A stretch of 9,259 bases of DNA from JAWWPY01 sp964412845 (GCA_964412845.1 CAYPQM010000215.1:1-9259); one strand, 5' to 3'; numbered from the stretch's first letter, positions 1-6,044 are shown. Numbers and translations are program-made. The notes: generated by a model not told the origin, from the sequence alone.

Positions 1-1157
1 GGGTTGCGCTCAACCTCCGCGGCGCGGACCGGGCAGCCGCCTCGCGGGGCATGGCCCTGGTCACCGCGGGCCAGTGGACGCTGACCTCCGTGCTGGACGT
101 CCGGCTGGCGGCTCAGCCGGACACGTCCGGTCCGCGGCCGCCCCGGGAGCTGGCCGTGCACGTCGGCTCCGCGCGCAGCACCGCGCAGGTGCGCCTGCTC
201 GGCGGCCTGATCGCGAGGCTCACCCTGCGGGACGCCCTCCCGCTGCATGTCGGTGACCGCCTGCTGCTGCGCGTTCCCGGGGACGCCGCCGGAGCGGCCC
301 AGCCAGCAAAGGCCCAGTCAGCAAAGGCCCAGTCAGCTAGCGTCCCGCCAGCCCGGGCCGCGTGGCCCGCGGTGACCGGCGCTACCGTGCTGGACGTGGC
401 ACCGCCCGCGCTGAGCCGCCGTGGCGCCGCCGCCGCGGCCGCCGGTGAGCTGGCGGCCTGGCCGGACCTGCCGACGGCCGCCGATCTGCTGGGCCGGCAC
501 GGCCTGCTGCGGGCCAGCCTGCTGCGGGCGATGGGAGTCACCGGTCATCCAGAACCCGTGACCGGGGACTGGATCGCCGATCCTGGGTACTGGGCCGCGC
601 TGCGCGGCCGGCTGGCCGAAGCGGTCGCGGCGCACGCCCGGCGTGAGCCGCTCGCGCCTGGCCTTCCGGTGGAGGCGGCCAGGGCAGCGCTCGGTGTCCC
701 GGACCGCCGGCTCGTCGAGGCGCTGGCCCAGCCGCCGCTCACGATCCTGGACGGTTCCATCCGGCTGGCCGCCCCTGGGGGCGGGCAGGCCGGCCGGGCG
801 CTGCCGGACCAGGTACTGGCCGCAGTCCGGACGCTCCGGCGTGATCTCGCGGCCGAGCCGTTCCTCGCTCCCGACGCGGCGCGCCTGCGGGAGCTCGGGC
901 TGGACGCCAGGGCCGTCGCGGCAGCAGGACGGGCCGGCCTGCTGCTGCGGATCAGCGAGCAGATCGTGCTGGCGCCCGGCGCGGACGCCGAGGCCGCCCG
1001 CCTGCTCGCCGGGCTGCCCGCGCCCTTTACCGCGGCGCAGGCCCGGCAGGTGCTGGGAACCACCAGGCGGGTGGCCATCCCACTGCTTGAGTACCTGGAT
1101 CGGGCCGGGATTACCGAGCGGCTGACCGACGACCGGCGCAGGCTCAGCGACCGCTGA
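1..1157 (+). CDS. selB: Selenocysteine-specific translation elongation factor SelB, C-terminal part (5' end outside window)
   Basis: SelB is a GTPase that carries Sec-tRNA to the ribosome at UGA codons marked by a SECIS hairpin. The frame is open from base 3, and its first residues (VALNLRGADRAAASRG) are the conserved end of the EF-Tu-like domain II, so the gene clearly begins upstream; the ATG at 51 is internal. Domain II/III material follows to about residue 100, interrupted by an Ala/Lys/Gln/Ser-rich stretch. The rest is the winged-helix array that binds SECIS RNA, ending in the typical last winged helix (PFTAAQARQVLG, then the LLEYLDRAGIT segment). The G-domain motifs lie outside the window. 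The stop overlaps the end of the convergent FAD oxidoreductase by 14 bp. A functional SelB implies selenoprotein genes and selA/selC elsewhere; I find no tRNA-Sec gene here. Confidence 0.93.
   Translation, partial: VALNLRGADRAAASRGMALVTAGQWTLTSVLDVRLAAQPDTSGPRPPRELAVHVGSARSTAQVRLLGGLIARLTLRDALPLHVGDRLLLRVPGDAAGAAQPAKAQSAKAQSASVPPARAAWPAVTGATVLDVAPPALSRRGAAAAAAGELAAWPDLPTAADLLGRHGLLRASLLRAMGVTGHPEPVTGDWIADPGYWAALRGRLAEAVAAHARREPLAPGLPVEAARAALGVPDRRLVEALAQPPLTILDGSIRLAAPGGGQAGRALPDQVLAAVRTLRRDLAAEPFLAPDAARLRELGLDARAVAAAGRAGLLLRISEQIVLAPGADAEAARLLAGLPAPFTAAQARQVLGTTRRVAIPLLEYLDRAGITERLTDDRRRLSDR
304..337 (+). repeat. In-frame 15-bp tandem repeat inside selB
   Basis: The unit cagcaaaggcccagt occurs at 304-318 and again exactly at 319-333, followed by four bases of a third copy. 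Fifteen bases is five codons, so the protein gains an Ala-Lys-Ala-Gln-Ser repeat without a frameshift. It lies in the low-complexity linker within the domain III region and looks like slippage expansion in a tolerant surface loop. Confidence 0.9.
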
Positions 1158-2313
1158 ACCGGCGGGCGGCGAACCTGCCGCCGCTCCACGCGACCGCCTC
1201 GGTCGGCGGCTCGTCCGTGCCAATCCACCGGGCGATCGCCTGGGCGGTGACCGGGGCCAGCAGGATGCCGGTGCGGTAGTGCCCGGAGGTGAGCCAGGCA
1301 TTGCCGAGGCCGGGGATCCGGTCGATGATCGGGTGCCCGTCGGGGTGGCGCGGCCGGAAGCAGCACCACTGATAGGCGGCGCGGAGACCGCGCAGCGCCG
1401 GCAGGGTCGTGTACAGGCCTTCCAGGATGCTGTCGATCACCTCCGGCCGGACCTGGGGGCTCTCGTCGCCGACATCGAAGGTGCCGCCGACCAGCAGCCG
1501 GCCATCCTCCAGCTGGGTGGCCACCGGTGCCACCGTGCCCGGCAGCCGCAGCTCGGTCGGCTCGGTAACCAGCAGGTGGCCCTTGACCCGTTCCGCGGGC
1601 ACGTCCAGTTCCAGCCCGTCCAGCAGCGGCGGCAGGCCGGTGGCGAAGACAACGGCGCCCGGATGCACCTCACCGGCGGTCGTGGCCACCGAGACCACGC
1701 GGCCGCCGTGCACGGTGACCCCGGTGGCGGCCACCCCGGTCGCGACCGATGGCAGCACCGCGGACATCCGGGCCAGCGCCCGCAGCGGGTTCACCCGGGC
1801 CTGGTGCCGGACCAGGGCTCCGGCCATGGGCATCGCCAGGCCCGGGATGAGCTCCGCCACCTGGCTGGTGTCGAGCCACTCGATGGCCGGCGGCTGGTGG
1901 GGTGCGAAGCCGCCCGGATCCGGCGAAAGGCCGATCCAGTCGAGCTGGACCAGGCCGACCCCGCCGGGCCAGGTGTCCTGGAGTTCACCCCACCTGGCCA
2001 GGCTGGCCCGGGCCAGGTCCACGAACAGCGCCGGATCGCTCCACTCATGAATCTCCGGGGTGAGCAGGCCAGCCGCCCCGCCGGTAGCACCCGCGCCCAG
2101 GTGGCCCGCCTCGATGAGCAGCACCGAGCCGAGCCCGGCCTCGTGGCAGGCCGCAGCGGTGGCGACGCCCACGATGCCCCCGCCCACGATGAGCACATCC
2201 GGGCGGGGATCTGGCAGCTCCCCGCCACCGCTGGCGAGTTCGGCACGCTCTTCGGCGGTGAGCTGGTGGAGCCAGATAGCTGTGTCAACGGCCATGACCC
2301 TATTGTCTGGCAC
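1144..2313 (-). CDS. FAD-dependent amino-acid oxidase of the DAO / ThiO (glycine oxidase-like) family
   Basis: A 389-residue flavoprotein, full length for the family. The ADP-binding Rossmann fold is clear: DVLIVGGGIVG at about 39-49, with Glu68 (LLIEAG) placed to hold the FAD ribose, then GATGGAAGLL. The C-terminal block FRPRHPDGHPIIDRIPG (from about 319) and SGHYRTGILLAP (about 343-354) is the DAO/ThiO signature near the flavin and substrate. The family oxidises glycine or other amino acids or secondary amines to imino acids with O2 as acceptor; the substrate here is not deducible. The GTG start at 2313 is chosen because GGGAGG lies 8 nt upstream; the ATG six codons later has only a weak AGGG. 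No signal peptide or membrane segment is seen. It is convergent with selB and divergent from moaA. No thiamine-biosynthesis genes are adjacent, so thiO itself is not claimed. Confidence 0.85.
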   Translation of the reverse strand: MPDNRVMAVDTAIWLHQLTAEERAELASGGGELPDPRPDVLIVGGGIVGVATAAACHEAGLGSVLLIEAGHLGAGATGGAAGLLTPEIHEWSDPALFVDLARASLARWGELQDTWPGGVGLVQLDWIGLSPDPGGFAPHQPPAIEWLDTSQVAELIPGLAMPMAGALVRHQARVNPLRALARMSAVLPSVATGVAATGVTVHGGRVVSVATTAGEVHPGAVVFATGLPPLLDGLELDVPAERVKGHLLVTEPTELRLPGTVAPVATQLEDGRLLVGGTFDVGDESPQVRPEVIDSILEGLYTTLPALRGLRAAYQWCCFRPRHPDGHPIIDRIPGLGNAWLTSGHYRTGILLAPVTAQAIARWIGTDEPPTEAVAWSGGRFAARRFSGR

Positions 2314-2375
2314 GGCGGTGGCCTCCCATGCAGCAACGGGTCAGGCGGTGGTCCCGGCCAGGGCAACGGCGCCGG

Positions 2376-2400
2376 CCGATATATCTATTTACCGATAATC
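2376..2400. promoter_or_regulatory. AT-rich island with direct CCGATA repeat in the divergent gap
   Basis: In otherwise about 70% GC DNA, roughly 2379-2400 is mostly A/T. It contains CCGATA at 2376-2381 and again at 2392-2397, 16 bp apart, with a small GATATATC palindrome. It sits 63-87 bp upstream of the FAD oxidoreductase start and about 150 bp upstream of moaA. A promoter or operator for the minus-strand gene is plausible. No clean -35/-10 pair could be assigned, so the role is inferred from composition and position only. Confidence 0.35.
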
Positions 2401-2470
2401 TGGCTCACCGGATGGCGCCTTCCCGCGGCCCCGGCGGACGTCATCAGCGGCCCCGCCGACCCGCCTCAAA

Positions 2471-2498
2471 TTGGACAAACTGCCCGGAGACGTAAGCT
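2471..2498 (+). promoter_or_regulatory. Candidate housekeeping promoter for moaA
   Basis: TTGGAC at 2471-2476 and TAAGCT at 2493-2498 are separated by 16 bp and resemble a sigma-70 type -35/-10 pair (actinobacterial -10 pattern TAnnnT). Transcription would start near 2505, leaving a leader of about 40-45 nt before the moaA SD. No molybdenum-cofactor riboswitch fits in so short a leader. This is inferred from motif match only. Confidence 0.4.
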
Positions 2499-2533
2499 GG
2501 GTGAGATCGTGGGCCCGATAGGCCTGTCACATC

Positions 2534-2540
2534 GGGGAGG
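2534..2540 (+). promoter_or_regulatory. Ribosome binding site that decides the moaA start
   Basis: GGGGAGG ends at 2540. The GTG at 2541 touches it and the ATG at 2544 is only 3 nt away, both too close. The GTG at 2550 has a 9-nt spacer, and starting there gives an N-terminus (MLADSYGRVATDLRVS) typical of actinobacterial MoaA. Confidence 0.65.
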
Positions 2541-2549
2541 GTGATGTCC

Positions 2550-3539
2550 GTGCTCGCTGACTCTTACGGTCGCGTCGCAACGGACCTCCGGGTGTCCCTG
2601 ACCGACCGGTGCAACCTGCGCTGCAGCTACTGCATGCCGCCGGAAGGCCTGGAATGGCTGCCCAGGGACACGCTGCTCACCGATGACGAGGTGGCGCGGC
2701 TGGCGCGGATCGGCGTGCAGCGCCTCGGCATCACCGAGATCCGGTTCACCGGCGGGGAGCCGCTGCTCCGCCGCGGCCTGCCGGACATCGTCGCACGCTG
2801 CGGCGTCCTGCAGCCTCGCCCCGAGATCTCGCTGACCACCAACGGGATCGGGCTGGCCAGGGTGGCGGGCGCGCTGCACAGCGCGGGACTGAACCGGATC
2901 AACGTGTCGCTGGACACCCTGCGGCCGGAGACATTTCGCAAGCTGGCCAGGCGGGACAGGCTGGCCGACGTGCTGGACGGGATGGCGGCCGCCGCCTCCG
3001 CCGGGCTGCTTCCGGTCAAGGTGAACGCGGTCCTCATGCGCGGCATCAACGACGACGAGGCGGTCCCGCTGCTGCGGTTCTGCCTGGAGCACGGCTATCA
3101 GCTGCGGTTCATCGAGCAGATGCCGCTCGACGCTCAGCACGGCTGGCGCCGCGCCGACATGGTGACCGCCGAGGAGATCCTGGACGCGCTGTCCGCTGAG
3201 TTCTCGCTGACGCCGGATGATCCCGCGGCCCGGGGCTCGGCCCCGGCCGAGGCCTTCCTGGTGGACGGCGGCCCAGCCCGGGTTGGCGTGATCGGATCGG
3301 TGACGCGCCCGTTCTGCGGCACCTGCGACCGGGTCCGGCTTACCGCGGACGGGCAGGTGCGCAACTGCCTCTTCGCCCGGGACGAGAGCAACCTGCGTGA
3401 TCCGATGCGGTCCGGGGCCGACGACGGCGAGCTCGCGGAGATCTGGTGCCGGGCGATGGCGGCCAAGCTGCCGGGGCACGGCATCAACGACCCTGGATTC
3501 CTGCAGCCGGTCAGGCCCATGTCCGCCATCGGCGGCTGA
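2550..3539 (+). CDS. moaA: GTP 3',8-cyclase MoaA (molybdenum cofactor biosynthesis, radical SAM)
   Basis: MoaA catalyses the first step of molybdopterin synthesis, converting GTP to 3',8-cyclo-7,8-dihydro-GTP, which MoaC turns into cPMP. The protein is 329 residues from GTG 2550, full length. The N-terminal radical-SAM cluster motif is C21-x3-C25-x2-C28, followed by FTGGEPLL (SAM binding) and the TTNG and NVSLDTL motifs. The second 4Fe-4S cluster, specific to MoaA and binding GTP, is C256-x2-C259-x13-C273. The protein ends in Gly-Gly, the C-terminal tail known to be needed for catalysis. The gene heads a plus-strand run. Its TGA is followed at once by the SD of mobA, in the same reading frame. 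An in-frame GTG at 2541 or ATG at 2544 are alternative starts with poorer spacing. Confidence 0.96.
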   Translation: MLADSYGRVATDLRVSLTDRCNLRCSYCMPPEGLEWLPRDTLLTDDEVARLARIGVQRLGITEIRFTGGEPLLRRGLPDIVARCGVLQPRPEISLTTNGIGLARVAGALHSAGLNRINVSLDTLRPETFRKLARRDRLADVLDGMAAAASAGLLPVKVNAVLMRGINDDEAVPLLRFCLEHGYQLRFIEQMPLDAQHGWRRADMVTAEEILDALSAEFSLTPDDPAARGSAPAEAFLVDGGPARVGVIGSVTRPFCGTCDRVRLTADGQVRNCLFARDESNLRDPMRSGADDGELAEIWCRAMAAKLPGHGINDPGFLQPVRPMSAIGG

Positions 3540-3541
3540 AC

Positions 3542-3547
3542 GGGAGG
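3542..3547 (+). promoter_or_regulatory. SD sequence for mobA without a canonical start at normal spacing
   Basis: GGGAGG lies three bases after the moaA stop. In the mobA frame the codons at normal distance are GTC (3552), TTC (3555) and GAC (3558); none is a standard start. The nearest canonical one, GTG at 3567, is 19 nt from the SD. Confidence 0.6.
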
Positions 3548-3566
3548 CGCTGTCTTCGACGCTGTC

Positions 3567-4205
3567 GTGCTGGCCGGCGGCCGAGGCTCCCGGCTCGGCG
3601 GTGCGGACAAGCCCGGGCTGTCTGTGGGTGGTCGCACCCTGCTCTCCTCGGTGGTGTCGGCGGCCAGTTCGGCCGGAGCCCGGCGCATCATCGTGGTCGG
3701 ACCTGATCGGGCTCAACTCCCGGACCGGCTCATGTTCGTCCGCGAGGAGCCGCCCGGAGCAGGCCCCGTCCCGGCGCTGCGGCGCGGCCTGGCCGAGGTG
3801 TCCGCGCCGGCCGTCGTGCTGCTCGCCGCGGATCTGCCGTTCCTGCGCGCCCGCCATCTGCGCTGCCTTCTCACGTCACTGCCTGCAGGATCTGCCCAGC
3901 GGGCCGGGCTGAGCGGAGCCAGGTCCGGGGTGGTCATGGTCGATGACACCGGGCGCCCGCAATGGCTGGCAGGCTGCTGGCGGACCGCCGTGCTCCGGCC
4001 CGCGACCGAGGCGTATCGGGGCGCATCGCTGGGCGGACTGCTGGGCCCGCTGAAACCGGCGCTACCCGACCCGGGCCTGCTCGGCTACGACCTGGCCGCT
4101 GCTGAACCACCGCCCTGGCTTGACTGCGACACGGCTGACGACCTGGCTCTCGCCCGCCACCTGGCAGAACTCAATGGCGCAGCGGACCAGGCCGGTGATA
4201 TCTAG
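3567..4205 (+). CDS. mobA: Molybdenum cofactor guanylyltransferase MobA (start codon uncertain)
   Basis: MobA transfers GMP from GTP to Mo-molybdopterin, giving the MGD form used by formate dehydrogenases, nitrate reductases and other DMSO-reductase family enzymes. Visible motifs, counted from GTG 3567: the nucleotide-binding loop LAGGRGSRLGGADKPG (2-17), GPVPALRRGL (66-75), the metal-binding LLAADLPFL with D89, and a C-terminal LDCDTADDL block. Length (212 aa) is normal. The start is a problem: the frame upstream of 3567 reads AVFDAVV, which is the first beta-strand of this fold, so the real start should be near 3552, where the codon is GTC and a GGGAGG site lies 4 nt upstream. The coordinates given are the longest version with a canonical start. 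moaA ends 27 bp upstream in the same frame. Some relatives carry a DUF6457 domain; here that domain is a separate downstream gene. Confidence 0.88.
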   Translation: MLAGGRGSRLGGADKPGLSVGGRTLLSSVVSAASSAGARRIIVVGPDRAQLPDRLMFVREEPPGAGPVPALRRGLAEVSAPAVVLLAADLPFLRARHLRCLLTSLPAGSAQRAGLSGARSGVVMVDDTGRPQWLAGCWRTAVLRPATEAYRGASLGGLLGPLKPALPDPGLLGYDLAAAEPPPWLDCDTADDLALARHLAELNGAADQAGDI

Positions 4206-4224
4206 CAGGCCGGCACCCGGTACA

Positions 4225-4237
4225 TGATCCTGGATCA
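4225..4237. repeat. 13-bp perfect inverted repeat between mobA and the DUF6457 gene
   Basis: TGATCC and GGATCA flank a single T. The element lies in the 61-bp gap after the mobA stop, 16 bp before the GGGAGG of the next gene. The single-base centre makes an RNA hairpin unlikely, so a protein-binding site is more plausible, but chance cannot be excluded. Confidence 0.35.
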
Positions 4238-4266
4238 GGGACACGGCAGCAACGGGAGGTGCACTG

Positions 4267-4530
4267 GTGGGCACGCTCGACCGCTGGACCGAGGCCGTCT
4301 GTGGCGAACTCGGAATCGACCCGGCACTGGCCGACACCGGGGCGGTGCTCGACCTGGCCCGTGTCGTAGCCCATGGCGTGACCAGGCCCGCGGCACCGTT
4401 GACCGCCTACCTGCTGGGGGTGGCGGTGGGCCGGGGCCAGCCGATGGCCGAGTCGGCGGCCCGGCTGCGCGAACTTACCGGCACGTGGGCAGATCCGGCT
4501 GACGACGACCCGGCGGATCAAGCGGGCTGA
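4267..4530 (+). CDS. DUF6457 domain protein associated with MobA
   Basis: A small 87-residue soluble, probably all-helical protein. The opening LDRWTEAVCGELGIDP, the central VLDLARVVAHGV and RPAAPLTAYLLGVAVGRG match my recollection of DUF6457, a domain found in actinobacteria next to or fused with MobA. The C-terminus is acidic (ADDDPADQ). The GTG start at 4267 is supported by GGGAGG at 4254-4259 with a 7-nt spacer. It lies 61 bp after mobA on the same strand, so co-transcription is likely. Its biochemical role is not known to me; helping MobA or the handling of the cofactor is an inference from linkage alone. Confidence 0.8.
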   Translation: MGTLDRWTEAVCGELGIDPALADTGAVLDLARVVAHGVTRPAAPLTAYLLGVAVGRGQPMAESAARLRELTGTWADPADDDPADQAG

Positions 4531-4556
4531 ATTCCGGCGAGCCAGCCTGGGATAAT
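4527..4556 (+). promoter_or_regulatory. Candidate promoter giving a leaderless transcript of the C39-like gene
   Basis: GATAAT at 4551-4556 matches the -10 consensus at five of six positions. CTGAAT at 4527-4532, 18 bp upstream, is a weak -35 (three of six). Initiation 7-8 nt downstream of the -10 would fall at or next to the GTG at 4565, which has no convincing SD (only GGAA directly upstream). Leaderless mRNAs are common in actinobacteria. The -10 also forms a small GGAT-A-ATCC palindrome. Confidence 0.35.
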
Positions 4557-4564
4557 CCGGAAGC

Positions 4565-5170
4565 GTGACCGGATGCGTGCCGTACTTCTCGCAGTGGGAG
4601 TCGCCGGAACTAGTCGCCGAATTCATCGACGGCTCACGGCGCAGCGCCGACGATCCGCGGTGGGCGGACTCGGGCGCCAGCACGCCCGAAGAGTACGAAT
4701 TCTGGGCGCGCAAGGTCTGCGGCCTGGCCTGCCTGAAGATGATCATGGCATGGCGGGGCCTGCCGGTGCCGCCCACCATGCGCCTGGTCGAGCGGGCCCT
4801 CGACGTCGGTGCTTTCCGGCCCGATGGCGACCGGGTGCACGGCCTGATCTACCGGCCTTTCGTGGACTGGGTGGGTGCGGAGTACGACATCCGTGCTGAG
4901 GTGGCGGCGGACCTGCCGCTGGCGGCGCTGATCGCGCATGCTGCCGCGGGCCGGCTGGTGATGGCCTCCGTGCACCCATGGATCCGCTGGCCCGAGCGCA
5001 CGCCGCCGGAGCGCGGCGGGCACCTGGTGCTGGTGACTGGTGTCACCGGGGGCGCCCTGCGGCTGCACAATCCCTCCGGCCTGCCCGGGGTCAGCCAGCG
5101 CAACGTCCTGGTCCGGCCGGACGAGTTCGCCAAGTTCGCGGCCGGCCGCGGCATCCTGATCACTTCCTAG
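4565..5170 (+). CDS. Papain-like cysteine peptidase, C39-like family, cytoplasmic
   Basis: 201 residues with the layout of a C39-like (peptidase_C39_2) fold. VPYFSQ at 5-10 carries the usual oxyanion-hole Gln10. A roughly 40-residue insertion follows, then VCGLACLKMI with the probable nucleophile C52 at the start of the central helix. GGHLVLVTGV places the catalytic His at 153, and LHNPSG places Asn169 at the position normally held by Asp or Asn. The triad thus looks complete. No signal peptide, no membrane segment and no ABC-transporter domain, so this is not a bacteriocin exporter. The GTG start lies 34 bp after the DUF6457 stop. Linkage to mobA and DUF6457 suggests co-regulation, but I know of no established role in cofactor assembly. 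Substrate unknown; a non-proteolytic (transglutaminase- or amidase-like) activity is possible. Confidence 0.72.
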   Translation: MTGCVPYFSQWESPELVAEFIDGSRRSADDPRWADSGASTPEEYEFWARKVCGLACLKMIMAWRGLPVPPTMRLVERALDVGAFRPDGDRVHGLIYRPFVDWVGAEYDIRAEVAADLPLAALIAHAAAGRLVMASVHPWIRWPERTPPERGGHLVLVTGVTGGALRLHNPSGLPGVSQRNVLVRPDEFAKFAAGRGILITS

Positions 5171-5507
5171 ATCGGTGGATTCGCCGTTCCCGCAGAATGA
5201 CTCACGAAAGGCAACCCCATGAGTGCTGAAGCCCGCGGCGGCGCATGACCGTCATCCCACCAGGCCGGCATGTGGTCTACCAGGGGATTCGTGATCTTGT
5301 CCGTGGTAGCGTCAACTAGCTGCTCCGGACCCCGGCGGCGGATCGCGTTCGCTGACCGTGAATGCCACCCAAGATGTCTGGAGCAGTTGATGCTGGGATT
5401 CGGCCGGGATGCCCTCGGTCCATTTTCGGCCACGGCAAGCACATCCTGTGACCGGGACGCGGACGTCCGTGACTCCTGCCCCACGGCCGGATCGTGAGGC
5501 AAGGCCC
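5171..5507. other. 337-bp gap without a convincing gene
   Basis: Codon usage here is unlike the neighbouring genes and no frame on either strand resembles a known protein. What it holds: two tiny ORFs overlapping as ATGA (9 codons at 5219-5248, preceded by GAAAGG, and 24 codons at 5245-5319); a CTGCTCC / GGAGCAG inverted repeat at 5320-5326 and 5380-5386; and a 10-bp perfect palindrome CGGACGTCCG at 5460-5469, 38 bp before the STAS start, which could be an operator. A promoter for the STAS gene must lie here, but I cannot name a clean -35/-10 pair. Confidence 0.6.
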
Positions 5508-6044
5508 ATGTTCAACGTGGATCTCAGCATCCGCGATGCCGGCGGCCAGGCCGTGGTCGCCCTGCGCGGGGAGCTTGACCTGGCCAGCACACCTGATGTC
5601 GCGTCTCACCTGATCGCGGCCGTGGCTGCCTGCGGGCCCACGGTCATCGTGGACCTAGGCGGTCTGGAGTCCGTCAGCTACAGCGGCCTGGCGGTTCTGG
5701 TGCGCATGCTGAAATGGACTCGGGGAAGCGGTGGTGACCTGACCCTGGCCGCCCCGCAGCAGCAGGTGCGCCGGCTCCTGGAAGTCACTGGCCTGATCGA
5801 TGTCTTCCCCGTGTATGACAGCGTGGAAGAAGCCGCCAGCAGCCCCACGCCGACCCAGCCCTCGTCGCCAGCGACGTTGCCAGGGCCCTGTCCCGCCAGC
5901 GCTACCTGCTGCCGCCGCGTGTCGCCAGAGCGCACAGCGTGTCGTCCGCCAGCCTGGCCGGGACGCGGAACATGCCGGCCGCGGCACCTGGTGCTTGATA
6001 GTTGCTCAGCGGCCATCCCCGAGCATCGGCACCGGCGGGGGTGA
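5508..6044 (+). CDS. STAS-domain anti-sigma factor antagonist, probably frameshifted near its C-terminus
   Basis: STAS proteins of the SpoIIAA/RsbV type bind a kinase anti-sigma factor and free a sigma factor when dephosphorylated. Residues 1-109 form the whole domain: VVALRGELDLASTPDVASHL, IVDLGGLESVSYSGLAVLV, DLTLAAPQQQVRRLLEVTG and LIDVFPVYDSVEEA. The usual phosphosite D-S-S-G reads S57-Y58-S59-G60, so the serine equivalent (S59) is kept but the preceding Asp is not. The ATG has GAGG at 5496-5499 with an 8-nt spacer. From about codon 109 the frame turns into Pro/Cys/Arg-rich text with poorer third-position GC. The frame starting around 5834 gives ordinary sequence (DPALVASDVARALSRQRYLL) to a TGA at 5996-5998, eight bases before the convergent DUF3040 stop, whereas the frame annotated here overlaps that gene by 39 bp. 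An ancient or sequencing indel near 5830 is likely. Confidence 0.82.
   Translation: MFNVDLSIRDAGGQAVVALRGELDLASTPDVASHLIAAVAACGPTVIVDLGGLESVSYSGLAVLVRMLKWTRGSGGDLTLAAPQQQVRRLLEVTGLIDVFPVYDSVEEAASSPTPTQPSSPATLPGPCPASATCCRRVSPERTACRPPAWPGRGTCRPRHLVLDSCSAAIPEHRHRRG

Noticed and set aside
333..1301. Long minus-strand ORF opposite selB
   Set aside because: Pro/Gly/Arg-rich shadow of a clearly recognised gene, caused by GC-rich codons lacking stops on the other strand.
1279..2544. 421-codon plus-strand ORF opposite the FAD oxidoreductase
   Set aside because: No family resemblance; the opposite strand encodes a complete flavoprotein with a good SD.
2314..2549. Molybdenum-cofactor riboswitch upstream of moaA
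   Set aside because: No multi-helix structure of that type is visible, and the likely leader is only about 45 nt.
2466..3857. 463-codon minus-strand ORF opposite moaA and mobA
   Set aside because: Low-complexity His/Gln/Arg-rich shadow spanning two well-supported genes.
3531..4205. Single MoaA-MobA selenoprotein fusion as the main annotation
   Set aside because: A conserved C-terminal Gly-Gly of MoaA right before the TGA and an SD directly after it favour two proteins; kept only as a finding.
5167..5502. 111-codon minus-strand ORF in the gap after the peptidase gene
   Set aside because: No recognisable motif, no good SD and atypical composition; treated as non-coding.
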